A stretch of 64,000 nucleotides of DNA from Lunularia cruciata (Eukaryota > Streptophyta > Marchantiopsida > Lunulariales > Lunulariaceae): NCBI GenBank assembly GCA_948567375.1, contig OX419757.1, forward strand, positions 47,058,001-47,122,000, written 5' to 3'. Below the pieces are notes generated by a model. The model had not been told where the DNA came from, ran no database searches, and worked only from the letters and a program-made list of their open reading frames with translations. This document shows positions 43,020 to 53,806 of this stretch, piece by piece. Both the position numbers and the translations under genes were made by a program. How positions within the stretch are numbered: position 1 is the stretch's first letter; each line of letters begins with the position of its first letter.

Positions 43020-43400
43020 CCAATCAAATTGAACCTTATGACGTTCAAGCCAAGGTAGACCTAGAATGATATCATAGTGTAGAGGTGCCACTACAAACCT
43101 CATACACTCCAGATACTCCTTCTCAATCTTGAAGGTAACAGGATGCGAGGTGTGGAATGCAAAACCCTTTCAACCATCTGCCATCATCAAACTTCTTCCA
43201 ATCACTAGCTTGATAGGAATACCCAATTCCTTTGCTACTTGCATAGACATGCAATTCTGTGAACTTCCAGAATCAACCAAAATACCACAACCCCAATTAG
43301 ATATCATACCTTGCAAGTGAAGCAAACTTGCTTAGGTCAAGCCTTCAATACCATTGGAACTAATCAAGCTCCTAGTAGGCGGCTCAAAATCTCCTATTAG
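43020..43400 (-). pseudogene. Element B protease remnant
   Basis: The minus-strand frame near 43285-43190 includes ILVDSGSSQNCMS with the DSG triad, then VAKELGIPIKLVIG and a degraded C-terminal half. Stops around 43330 and 43170. Confidence 0.65.
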
Positions 43401-43439
43401 GATTCCTCGTTTCCTTGATCATTCTGCTCCACAACTTCC

Positions 43440-44298
43440 ACTTGGGCAACTTGTCAAGGTCATCCATTCTTGAGTGGACATTCAGCAATGCGATGCCCCA
43501 ATTGGTGACAATAAAAACAACCACCATTTTGTTGCAGTTTCTCTCTATCTGTTGCACCAAGTGGTCTTTGTTGAATGGCATCAATCTCCATTGGTGTTGG
43601 CTCTTCCACTTGTGGGTAGTGTATTGGTAGGCTCTGTGGAGGTTGAGGTCTAGACCAAGTTGTTGCCACCAAGGAATCAAAACGTTCGGCCAACCGCATG
43701 GCTTCCTCCAAGTGTTGTGGCTCTTGCATGGTTACCTTTAATTTGGTTCTTGCCTTCAAGCCCCTCACAAATCAATCCAAAGCTTCACCTTCCAATATAT
43801 CTAGAATTTGCATGATGGTGTTTTGGAACTACATGATGTAACTTCTTATAGAGCTAATCTGTTTCAACTCTGCCAACTTATCCCATGCAGCTTGTGTGGC
43901 ATTTATAGCTTGGAACGGACTAATTATTGCGCTCTTGAATTTTGCCCATGTCAAGATTGGTGCAACAATTTTTCTTTCTACTCGCTCCACTTGGAATCTC
44001 CACTATAGCTTTGCTACTCCATCCAATTGGCTAGAAGCCAAGATAATCTATTTTTGCTCGTCTTGTAGATTGGTAGCTTCAAAATAACATTCACAATCAA
44101 ACACAAAATTCTCCACTGCACCCGGAAGATTCTTGCCTTCAAATCCTTGGGTTTATGGAATCTGATCCAATCTTCTCCTTCTTGAATTGGTACTCTCTCC
44201 ACTTACTCTTGTCGTCGAAGATCTCATTCATCCAACAATTGAGTAAGGTGCTCAATTTGTTGTTGCATAGCAAGAAAAACATTGAGTATTGTAGCCAT
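43440..44298 (-). pseudogene. Element B gag
   Basis: It starts MATILNVFLAMQQQIEHLTQ at 44298. The gag core is seen in alternating phases (PPKFEGKNLPGAVENFVFD, then AKFKSAIISPFQAINATQA). Then follow VRGLKARTKLKVTMQE and the zinc knuckle CFYCHQLGHRIAEC (near 43510). At least one frameshift and several stops. Confidence 0.75.
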
Positions 44299-44331
44299 GG
44301 TTGCTACTCTATCACACCACTTCCAATCTAT

Positions 44332-44547
44332 CTAATTTATTAACACATAAAAATAGCACGTCCACCGTTCTCCATAAGTTACAACCGGAAGCACCAAGGG
44401 TTCCTCAGATATGGTGATCATATGCAGGAAATCCTGTCCAAAGTGCAAGGTGATGAATTGTGTGAAATGATGCTTGGGTAGAACTTGGACGCAAAAATCC
44501 CAATGGTTTGGTGGAAGTGGATTTGGTGGTCCATAAATTCCATCCAT
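44332..44547 (-). CDS. ORF0: small ORF between primer site and gag (element B)
   Basis: A 71-codon open frame starts 10 nt after the primer site and ends 33 nt before the gag ATG. It includes GPPNPLPPN, FTQFITLHFGQDFLHMI and EEPLVLPVVTYGERW. The same pattern occurs twice upstream of gag in F1 and F2 (NPLPFN, FVVRNFGEEYYQRVIAFE and ILPVVIYDREW). Such conservation in two different chromovirus families argues for a real, short product or an N-terminal gag extension. Function unknown. This copy is uninterrupted. Confidence 0.55.
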   Translation of the reverse strand: MDGIYGPPNPLPPNHWDFCVQVLPKHHFTQFITLHFGQDFLHMITISEEPLVLPVVTYGERWTCYFYVLIN

Positions 44548-44556
44548 CCCATTCTT

Positions 44557-44568
44557 GCTCTAATACCA
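44557..44568 (-). other. Primer-binding site of element B (tRNA-iMet)
   Basis: TGGTATTAGAGC on the minus strand, one base from the 5' LTR. It differs by one base from the initiator-Met complement TGGTATCAGAGC. Confidence 0.9.
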
Positions 44569-44569
44569 A

Positions 44570-44995
44570 TGTAAAAGACCAAATCTGAGGAGAGAAATAG
44601 GAGAATGGAAACTCACATTGGGACACTTGAATGAGAGAAAACTCCAAATGCCTAGCATGAGCTTTGGCTTTCGTATCTATAGGCAGCATACAAGGTCCTT
44701 GAGAAGCTTCTCAAGAAGCTTCCTCAAGCCGCTTTCTTAGAGTGCAAGCCAAGTTAACTAGGAAGCTTCTCAAGAAGCTTCCTTCTAGAAGCCGTCTACT
44801 TGGTGTGCAAGCTAAGCTAGTTGGAAGCTTCTAGAAGCTTCCTTCTAGAAGCTACTTACTTGAGGTGCAAGCTAAGCTAGCCAAGAAGCTTCCCAAGAAG
44901 CTTCCTAGATACTTCCGGAATATTCTAGGCTAATTTGTCTTATGTGCTACTTTGTAAGCCCGACTAAATTCGTCGCTAAACTCCATATTGTTAAA
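44570..44995 (-). mobile_element. 5' LTR of element B (426 bp)
   Basis: The plus-strand start TGTAAAAGACC is the LTR 3' terminus. The opposite end reads GTTAAA, where the 3' LTR has GTTACA, and is followed by target duplication ACATC. The AAGCTTC palindromes are better preserved here than in the 3' LTR. Confidence 0.95.
44824..44925 (-). promoter_or_regulatory. Heat-shock-element-like cluster, 5' LTR of B
   Basis: GAAGCTTCTAGAAGCTTC at 44824-44841 has four alternating nGAAn units at perfect 5-bp spacing. Another pair, TTCTAGAA, follows at 44843-44850, and TTCCGGAATATTC (three units) lies at 44913-44925. Heat-shock factors bind such arrays. The cluster lies upstream (in LTR orientation) of the TATA-like CTATAGATA near 44680. 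Palindromic spread of AAGCTT could mimic this, so function is inferred. Confidence 0.6.
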
Positions 44996-45000
44996 ACATC

Positions 45001-46358
45001 CAAAGTAGTGATGAACACTATGCAAGAATGGGACAATAGATGAAGGTATTAGTTAATATCTCAAAGACAAGGAAGAGAAGTCATCCCAAAGAGAGTGTGT
45101 CACCACAAGCAACAAAAGTGATAATGAAACTAAAGTTCAGCAATGAGGTGAAGATGATACTAACATAGAAGAACAAGAGTTCCATGCCATGATCAACCAC
45201 ATAGGATGAGGAGACATTCCGTGTTTGGAATTGCCAAGGATAGAGATAGAAGAAACTCAAGAAGCTGAGCCAAAGTTGGAGTTTCAAAAGGGTAGGAGAT
45301 CAAAAAGAAGTATTCCTATTGTTGGTGAGGAAACAAGCAAAGCAAGCCCAATAGAGGAAGAAGGAGGAAGCTTAGATGAAATGCCCCTAAGAGTGAGGAG
45401 ATTGAGACTTTGGAGTAAAGCTCCAGTAGAAGAAGTGAGGAGCGCAAAACTTGAACAACCAAAGACTGTACTAGCCTTTGATGGGGTAGAGTACTTGTTG
45501 CAAATAGTTTGTCCCTTGTTATTACAATTGAAGAAGAAGAGAGAGGAGTTGAGGGGAATCACTCAAAACTGAAAGATGGATTGGCAATAATGAAATACAT
45601 GAGTGAAGAAAGTTGGAGAGCTTGAAGACAAGTGCGACAGAGAAAGATCAAGCTTGGCAAAGAGAGTTAATTACACAAAATTGTGAGGAGGAGCGATTAT
45701 GTGGGTGGATCAAAGGAATAAAAGAGCAACTCAAGTAGAGTGTGAAGGAGAAGGAAGCATTAAAAGTTGAGTTGGAAGATGAGGTAAAGATGTATTAGGA
45801 GGAGTTGCTAGTGGAGAGAGAGAAGCTATAGATACCTAGCTAAGAAACAGTCAAGGAAATAGTTGTGAGAGTGAAGGTGATGCTCAACACAGTATCTAAG
45901 GTTCAATTGGAAGAAGCAAGACTGCATGAATTGAAATTGCTAGTGCAGGACATGAGGAAGGAGAAAGCAAAGGATGTATAGTTGAATAAGTTATTAATTA
46001 GTATGAGAGATCAAGTAGATATGAAGAGGTTAGAGGTAGGAGTGAATGTTTGTTTCAGATTAGATATAGCAAGATAGAATTTTGATGAGATTTGGGATCT
46101 AGAAAGGAAAATCCGATGCAAAGTAGTAGAAGTAGGAGTGCATGTGTCTTTGGATCAATTACTTGAGATATTAGAGAAGAGTGGGTCAAAAGATAGTGAT
46201 GTAAATAGATTACCCATGATCTCAATTGTAGATTGGGATGAAGAAGTGATAGAATTAGAAGAGGATGTTGTAGTATTAAATAGACCCAAAGAAGGAGGAA
46301 TTTATGAAGTAGAATTGGGTTTGGAAGCTGAAGTAGAGGTTGACATTGGATTGGTGTA
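45001..46358 (+). pseudogene. LTR frame in LTR C, middle and C-terminal parts
   Basis: It contains a basic segment (SKTRKRSHPKESVSPQATK), a charged middle (45225-45572), the conserved FDGVEYLLQIVCPLLLQL (cf. SDGVEYLREVVCPLLVKL), a coiled coil broken by several stops, and the end VDIGLV-stop at about 46358. Divergence from the element A copy is substantial, but block order is the same. Confidence 0.65.
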
Positions 46359-47154
46359 GTAATAGTTTTGAGACTGGAAGAGGAAAATATGAAGAGTTGC
46401 ATTGTCATTTTGGATCTGCAAGTTGGAAGAGTTGTTATAGAATGGTATATTGGTTTGTTAATTATCAAAGTGTTTTCCCTATTAAAGGAAGCATTCATAG
46501 CAAAGTGTTGTTCAATATTCTTAATTTTTTAAGATAGATAAAGCAAAGTGCTAAGATCAGTGCTCATTGCTTAAGCTTAATTTTAAGTATCAAATTTATG
46601 TTTGTGTTTGTGAGTGGTTGGAGAATTTTGAATTCCAAGTCAATGTGCTTGTTGGATGTTGGATTCCACAATGCTGATCTTTATTCTATGTGTTTGATCT
46701 TGAGTGAAGTGCAATCAAAGTAATGCCTTGACAAATCTGAGAGGAATTGTAGTGTTGGTAGTATTCGGCATTTGTGAGTACAATGTGAGTTTGATGTGAA
46801 TCAATTTTAATCAAGGAAGTTATGCCTTTAGTAGAGGAGTTAATGCAATTCTTTGGCAAAGTCATTTACAATGAAGTAGCCATCTTTGAGAGAATCTGAA
46901 TCATTATAATTGAAGTTGGTTTGGAAAGATTAGATAATATTGTAATTATGGAGTATTAATTTGTGACAAGACTATGATTAGTGCTTGTTACTCTTTTCTG
47001 GGTGTGGTTTCAACCTAAGAGATTAAAGATGCAACCAAGAAGAACTGAATTGTTATTGTTCACTCTGTATTTGACCATTTCTGACTTGTATCTTTGTGGG
47101 AACAAACTTTATTTACTTGATTACTGCAAGAGTGATACTTTTTGGGTTGTCACA
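45001..47154 (+). mobile_element. Solo LTR C, right part
   Basis: Resumes directly after the second ACATC and ends GGTTGTCACA followed by ATTAG (47155-47159). It carries the rest of the LTR frame and the U5-like end with ATTGTAGTGTTGGTAGTATT, shared by all A-type LTRs. Confidence 0.95.
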
Positions 47155-48860
47155 ATTAGCAAGTTTCTAATGACATTTTATCTATTATTTTGCTCATATG
47201 GCTCTACCACTAATTGAAATCTTGGGAAAGATAACAAGCTTAGAATGGAATACCAATGAAGAAGAGGCATTCAAGAAGCTTAAGGATATGGTGTCGTCAC
47301 TACCTATCCTCTAATCATATGATTCTCAACTACCTTGTGTGGTTTATTTTGATGCTTCTAACTTTGCAATTGGAGTTGTGTTGCAACAAGCATTCTTTAG
47401 ATGGATTAGATGGACTGCATCCCATAGCCTTTGTAACCTTATGCCTAAATACAATAGCAAGGAATTATTCAAGATCAAGACTAATTGCATTGGTGTATAC
47501 AACAAAAGTATGGCAATATTATCTCTTGGACAAACATGTGATAATATGGATTGATCACAAAGCCTTATGATAGACCTTACATTTGGAGCACATTAAGAAA
47601 TAATATCATTAATGGGGGAGCCACTACAATTTTTTGACATCAAGCTTGAATAAAAACTAAGAAAGTGTTATGCCATCCTCATGCCTTGTTGCAATGACCT
47701 GATTTGAAGACACTTCCTAAATCTCTCATAATAGCAAAAATTACCAGTGTTAATTGACTCTAATTACCAACTTGAGTTCAGGACTGCTTTATATTAGGAC
47801 CTCTTCTTTCAACTAGTATGAAATCATCTTGCAGCACAAAAAAAGGAATATAACACTTTCTTCTTTAAGGAGGACCTTCTATTCTATGAGAACGAGATCT
47901 ATGTTCTAAAAAGGGATGATTTATGACTTTGTTGGCTTCAAGAGGCTCATGAATTACCAATTGTTGGTCATATGGGAGTGGAAGAGAACTTGAGTATGCT
48001 ACAATGTCAATGGTAATGGCCCAACATGGCATAAGAAGTTTGAGAGTTTGTCTTATCTTATGAGGGTTGCCAACATAAAAAAGCCAATAACCAAAAGCCA
48101 CATTGACTCCTTCAACCACTACCAATTTCATCTACCCATTAGGAACATATGAGCTTAGACCTTATCACATTCTTGCCAAAGATGGACCAAGGCCATACAA
48201 CTATCACTTGCTTGTTAATAAGCCCAACAAGCATATTCATTTGGTGCCTACAATGGATATAGTTGATGCTCTAATGTTGGCCAAGATCTACTTCAACACT
48301 ATTATCAAGCACCATAAGATGCCAAGGGTTCTCATCATTGATCATGATCCTTGCTTTATAGGTAAAGTTTGGCAAGCACTTTTCAAACTCCATGGCATCA
48401 AGCCTACATTATCTATAGCTATCACCCTTAAATTGATGGACAAACAAAACAAGCAAATCATACTTTGGAGGATATGTTACATGCCTTTTTCAATGCTCAC
48501 CACACTTATTGAGATACTTGTCTCATAGCTATTAAGTTTACCAACAATAATTCCAAGTATGCAAGTACCAACTTGTCCATCTTGTTCCTTAATTATTATC
48601 AAGATCCACTTGTTCTAGATTCTCTTCTTGCTCTTTTGCCATCTCAAGTAATGCATACTTCCACTTTCTTGTCCAAGCTATCTATGTCCTTACACCAAGC
48701 CAAGTGTCATTTTATTCTTGCACAAAATCAACAAACAAAAAATGCCTATCAATAGCATCATGATCTCACCTTTCAAATAGACAATAAGGTCATGTTTTTT
48801 TCTAGTAACCTTCCTCTCCCATTATTGTACTTTGATTTTTCTCTCTCTACAAACACACCA
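47155..48860 (+). pseudogene. Element G: RNase H and integrase
   Basis: Continues from 35247. RNase H: WNTNEEEAFKKLKDMVSSLP, CVVYFDASNFAIGVVLQQ (near 47340), then VWQYYLLDKHVIIWIDHKAL. Integrase: STHxEHMSLDLIT-type (here NFIYPLGTYELRPYH in a neighbouring phase), KPNKHIHLVPTMD, HHKMPRVLIIDHDPCF and KVWQALFKLHGIKPTLS. Then YQDPLVLDSLLALLPSQV, which matches B (FGQDPLVLDSLL). Many stops and shifts. It is the same family as B, in opposite orientation. Confidence 0.8.
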
Positions 48861-51046
48861 AGGATATAATTGTGGAGCTTATGTATAGGAGGTTTTATAG
48901 ACTTGTCACTAATAGCTTGAGCCTTCTTGTTTTCTCAACCATTGGAACCTTCAATCCTTATTTCTATTATTCCTTCTACCAAGTAGGAAGTAACAACCAA
49001 CCTAACATATCATCACAACAACACTCTTTGTTGGTCATTGATTCTAGCATTACAAACAAGAAATAAGGAAAAACAACCAACCTAAAATATCATCACAACA
49101 TACACTCTTGGTTTTTTGGTCATCAATTAGAGCATAGCAAAGGAGAAGTACAAAGTATGCCTAGAAGAAAAAAACCCAAGCACAATGGTTGCAAACCAAT
49201 CCAAGCTAATTAGGCAAACAATCAAGCATAGAAAGGATCCAAACACAAGAAACTTAGCAAAAACTATCCATGCCTCATTGCTCTATCCAAGAGCTTCTCT
49301 CAATTTTCACCTCAAAGTTTGCATCCAATTTGTACTCAAAGTAGAGAAAATCTATGCCTTTTGATGAGAAAAATTCTCTACAAGACTCATATGGGGATAA
49401 TTTTTTCTATATAGCTTTGATTTAGATGTTTTAGAACATAATGGAAAGCTTATAAGATAAGTTTTCCAATGGTATAAACTAATTCTCACTATTATCATTG
49501 CATCTTTTTTACAAGATCTCAAACTTTGTAAGATTTTGTAGTTCTAACACTAAGTATGGCTCAAATCTTCATTCTTGCACAATTTTTTGCCAAAATTTGG
49601 TCCAAAGATTCATGTAAAATAGTAGAAAACACTTTTAAAGTTTGAATCCTTTCACTCATGACTTCAAATTGTAGATTTTTACATTCAAATGTAGTTGGAT
49701 ATAATTTTACTCCATAGAGCTTATGACAATATTTTCAATAGAGTATAAGATATTGTCAATTCTAATAGAGTAAAAAATATTGTTGGTTCAAGATTTAAAG
49801 ATTATGAGATCTAGTGCAATAAATTGCACCAAATCTCACTATCTTTAAATCTTGAACTAACAATATTTTATATAGTAGTTAGTTGTGTTCTAATTTAAAC
49901 CTCTATAAAGTGTGATGGTTAAATCCAACCTCATTCTCTAGATATGGATCATTTTCCAACCTAGGCTAACTTTTGAGCTCTATAGACTTAGGTATCCTTG
50001 ATCCAAGATCCAAAATAACCTATCTCAAGAATTCATATAAGAACCTTGCACAAAGGCATAAGACCTAAACACTAATAATACTGAAAAGTTTCATATGTTG
50101 ATTCAAACTAGGTGTTGAGAAGTGAAAAAAACCCCAAATCTCATCATTATCTCCTTTGCAAAAACTTGATTTTCAATATTCCAAAAAGAATGGATTAGAT
50201 CATATTTGAGATCAACTAACACTTAGAATTCCTTGCTTTTAATGTTAAAATTTTTTTGCCTACTTTACAATTGGACTTCAAATCATGAAAAGATACAATA
50301 GAACTTGCAAAATTCTCTAATTTGTGCTTTTGGGTATGAATTCTACTCCCTTGCTTCAATTAATCATGTCTCACTCTTTATTTACTCAAATCCCTTCATT
50401 CTTGTTCTCAAACCATAGCATGTTTATTCTTCTTTACAATTGTGGTCTTCTCTTCCCAAATGCAATTCCTTAACTCCCTAAAATTTATAAACTCTAGACT
50501 TCACATGTTGGGACCTTATTTCTTACACTTTTCTCACTAAGTTATTTCTTGTTTGGGTACATGGACCTCACAACTCCACCTTGAAGTCCTTGAGCAAAAT
50601 TATATCCCTCTCTTTCTACAAAATCTTATAACTAGTTAAATTTCAACTTATCCATAAGTAAATAAAAGAAGGATTATAGGACCTAAGGATTTTATTACCA
50701 ATGCCATAAAAATAGGCCCAAAATGTGCTACCATCCAAGCTTGAAATTAATCATGGTGTTAAATTTGAAGGTTGATGAGAAAAAGATTTGGGAGTGGCAA
50801 ATGAGGAACATCTTTGGCTCAAACTTTCCTTCAAGTGTTCTAGCTCCTACATTCTACTACAACTCTCACTCTCCAACATCCTCCTCCAACTCAAGTCTCT
50901 TAGACTATAAATCTTCCTCTTTTCTTTTATCAAGTTTCCACTACATATATACATGAAAGCTCTCAAAAAGAATAAGATTCTAATCCACATGACCAATCAC
51001 TTAAATATACATAGATTGGTCACATGGCAATTGCTCAATTGTGGGA
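48861..51046. other. Unassigned AT-rich stretch, probably an old insertion in G
   Basis: No recognisable domain. G-type sequence stops near 48860 and resumes near 53340, with an A-type LTR occupying 51047-53307, so this block may be an additional unrecognised insertion. It contains the hairpin at 49774-49869. Confidence 0.45.
49774..49869. repeat. Imperfect hairpin, 47-bp arms, 2-bp loop
   Basis: 49774-49820 pairs with 49823-49869 at 42 of 47 positions. The mismatches are spread along the stem, as in an aged fold-back or a miRNA-like precursor or MITE core. No flanking target duplication is evident. Confidence 0.85.
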
Positions 51047-51439
51047 TGTGGTACCCACATTTTCATTTTTTTTTCTCAATTTTGAAGAAGAAGTGTACAA
51101 AGAAGTCAAATTGCGCCTGTATGGCCAAAGAAGGCAAAGAAAAGTGTCCTCAAGGTGTAACCTGAGGTAAAGTGACTTTGTGTCAGAAGGCGAGGTACTC
51201 GGAATTGCCCCGTCAGCATACAACCCAAAGTAAGTAGTCTTTGTCTCAAGGGTGCTCAACCCGAGGCAAGGACAATGTAACAACTTTCCTTTGGGATGAG
51301 ACATTCAAGAAAGTACCATTCAGAAATGGCGGTCATACGCGTGAAGGACACTTGATAGTGACAGGAGCATGCAGGAGGTGTGATTTCTTGGTAGAAAATC
51401 AAATTGAAGAAAGATGGAGACGGTGTGACTCTATTGTGT

Positions 51440-52500
51440 GAAGACTGTATTGCAGGTGGTAGCTTGGTTGGAAGAAGGGAACTCAGAGTTGAAGAAGAGT
51501 ATAACCCAAGGTGAGGAGGAAAGGGAAGTACTATGAGTAGATGTTGTAGTACAGAATCAAGTGATCAAGAACTTGAAGAGAGAAGTAACAAGTAGAGAGA
51601 GAATCATTGAGCAGAATGACATAGCAAGGGAAAGGCAAGGAGTTGAGTACGAAATCTTGAAATAGCAAGTTTTTGATTCAAGATTAGAAATTATCCATGC
51701 TATGGCAAGAGTAGCAAAAAAAGAGTAAGAGCTTGATAGAGTGATGGAGAGTGTAGAAGAGAAGAAGCAGCTCTGGCAAAGAGAGTTGACAGCAAGATAT
51801 AGAAAGGAGGAAAGGTTAAGAGAGTTACTCAGCTATTAGGAGGAGAAGATTTTGCAAAAGAAGAAAGAGAAGGAGATTGTGAAAGCCGAGTTCAAAGTGG
51901 AATTAGCAATGTACATAGAAGATTGGCTTGCAAATCAAGAATGGGAGAGAAAAATGCGACTAGACCCATTGAAGGAGATCGTGATCAAGATGAATGTGAT
52001 GTTCATCTTGATCACGATCATCTTCTATGTTGAGCATAGAAGCTAGCATGCAAATTGAAGAGATGTGGCTACACGAGTTGAAGTTGTTGGTGCAGGAGAC
52101 GAGGAGACAAAATGAAAAGGACAAAGATTTGAATCCTTTACTTATCAGTCTCAAAACTCGTGTAGATAGGAAGATATTAGAAATAGAAGATAATATCACG
52201 ATTAGATTAGACTTGGTGAAATTAGAGATAGATAAACTTTGGAAGGATGTCAAAGCTAAACCCAAAGTAGATGACATAAGAGTCCAGATATCTCCAGAAT
52301 TACCAATGGAGATATTAGAGAAGAGTGGGTCGGGAGATAAAGGATAGAAGGATTACCCGCTAGTGGAATTGCAGATTAAGAAAGAGAATGTTAGAATTGG
52401 TAGAAGATTTAGTAGTTTTGAAACCCAAGGACAGAGTAGTGAGTGAAGTTACTTCAAGATTGAAAGTTGAGGAAGAAGTAGACATCGGATCGGAGTAGTA
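51440..52500 (+). pseudogene. LTR frame, coiled-coil and C-terminal part
   Basis: Begins at KTVLQVVAWLEEGNSELKKS-type sequence and covers the coiled coil (TLWQRELTARYRKEERLREL-type blocks, with stops). Near 51977 a fold-back duplication adds sequence; then EMWLHELKLLVQETRRQNEK, a KILEIEDNITIRLDLVKLEI segment and the end VDIGSE-stop near 52500. The N-terminal domain is deleted. Confidence 0.65.
51977..52019. repeat. Perfect palindrome, 18-bp arms, 7-bp loop
   Basis: GATCGTGATCAAGATGAA (51977-51994) is the exact reverse complement of 52002-52019. Other LTR copies have no palindrome here, so it arose in this copy. Confidence 0.95.
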
Positions 52501-53339
52501 ATAATTTTGAGATTTGAACAGGCAGATATGAAGAGGTGCATTGTCATTTTGGATCTATAGGTTAGAAGAGTTGTTAGAAGAGTTGTTAGGAAACGGTATA
52601 ATTGTTAGAACTATCGTTTGCTTTGCTATTTAAGAGTGGCATTTGCAGTCATATGTTGTTCAATGCTCATAATTCTTGAGAATAGATAAAGCAAAGGGCT
52701 ATAAAGTAGTGCTTGTTGTTTGAGCTTAATTCCGAGTATCAATTTTGTGCTTGTGATTGTGAGTGTGTGGAGAATTTTGAAGTGCAAATCAGTGTGTTTG
52801 TTGGTTGTTGGATTCCATAGCCTTGATCTTTATTCTGTGTGTTTGATCCTGAGTGAGGTGTAATCAAAGCAATGCCTTGACAAATCTAAGAGGAATTGTA
52901 GTGTTGGTAGTATTTTGCATTTGTGAGTGCAACACAATGTTGATGTGAAGCAATTTTGATCAAGGAAGTTATGCCTTTAGTAGAGGGGTGGAACACAATT
53001 CTGAGGTGAAGTTGTTTTGCAGTGAAGTGCTGTTTTTGGAAGAGCCTGAATCATCACAATCAAGATTTTTTGGAAAGATTTGATGGAGTTGTGATTAAGA
53101 AGTGTTGATTTGTGACGAGGTTGCAAGTCAGTGCTTGTTACTCTCTTCTGGGTGTGGTTTCTACCTAAGAGATTAAAGATGCAACCAACAAGAACTAAAT
53201 ATTGTTACTGTTTGACTTCATATTTGGACATTTTTAACTAGTATCTCTATGGGAACAAACTTTACTTACCTGATTACCGCAAAAGTGTTATTTGTCGGGT
53301 TGTTACATCATATAATCTACTCCAACATTATGGAGATAG

Positions 53340-53793
53340 CATTAACTAGCTTTTCACTGGGTATTCTAACCACAATAGGACGCCACTTGACACTTAGGTT
53401 AGGAATTTTACTACCTTGTGGATAAGTCTATTTGATATTACTCAAATCCTTTCTCTTGTTGCCTACAAACTTACACTTCCTATTCATATATAGATCCATC
53501 TTGTCTTCCAAGTTTCCAAGTTAAAACACTTGTTTCTAACCCATCTTCCTTTCCTAATTGTATCCAACCTCTCTTCCTCCAATCCCTATTAATAATCATG
53601 AAGAATCTGAAGTTGACTATCTTCTTGCTCAAAGGAACATCCAATGTGGCCACCACTGACACACCAAGTACAAGGTTATCTAGAAAGGATATCACTTTCA
53701 TGATCCCACATGGGAACCTCTTTTCTATCTCCATAATGCTCAAATGGCCATCTATGAATTTGAAGACTTAATGGTGACAAAAGATGTCACCAA
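53340..53793 (+). pseudogene. Element G: integrase C-terminus and chromodomain
   Basis: Plus-strand frames give LFDITQILSLVAYKLTLPIH, HLVFQVSKLKH (cf. B: HFDITQIVSPVAY, HISKLKPF), and a chromodomain remnant with KGYHFHDPTWEPLF near 53690-53735, followed by HNAQMAIYEFE. Better preserved here than in B. It is presumed to be the same G element as 47155-48860, but a second copy of the family cannot be excluded. Confidence 0.7.
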
Positions 53794-53806
53794 TGGTGGG
53801 GGAATA

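Larger units (their letters stand above)
36540..44995 (-). mobile_element. Element B: chromovirus (Ty3/gypsy), interrupted by D1
   Basis: Complete minus-strand element flanked by target duplication ACATC (36535-36539 and 44996-45000), inserted in LTR C. LTRs 36540-36953 and 44570-44995. The 5' LTR is followed by a tRNA-iMet primer site. Order: ORF0, gag, protease, RT, RNase H, integrase, chromodomain. Without D1 it is about 5.6 kb, a size and LTR length reminiscent of Reina-type chromoviruses (inference). All genes carry stops and shifts. Confidence 0.95.
51047..53307 (+). mobile_element. A-type LTR with internal deletion (2261 bp)
   Basis: It starts TGTGGTACCCACATTT and ends GTCGGGTTGTTACA (C-to-T in the usual TGTCACA). 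Near 51435 the sequence jumps from the position equivalent to 10400 in the solo LTR to that equivalent to 11982, losing about 1.58 kb including the N-terminal part of the LTR frame. The flanking 5-mers do not match, so the insertion may have been rearranged. Confidence 0.85.

Noticed and set aside
51047-53307. A target duplication for this LTR
   Set aside because: The 5-mers outside the ends (TGGGA and TCATA) do not match, so none is claimed.
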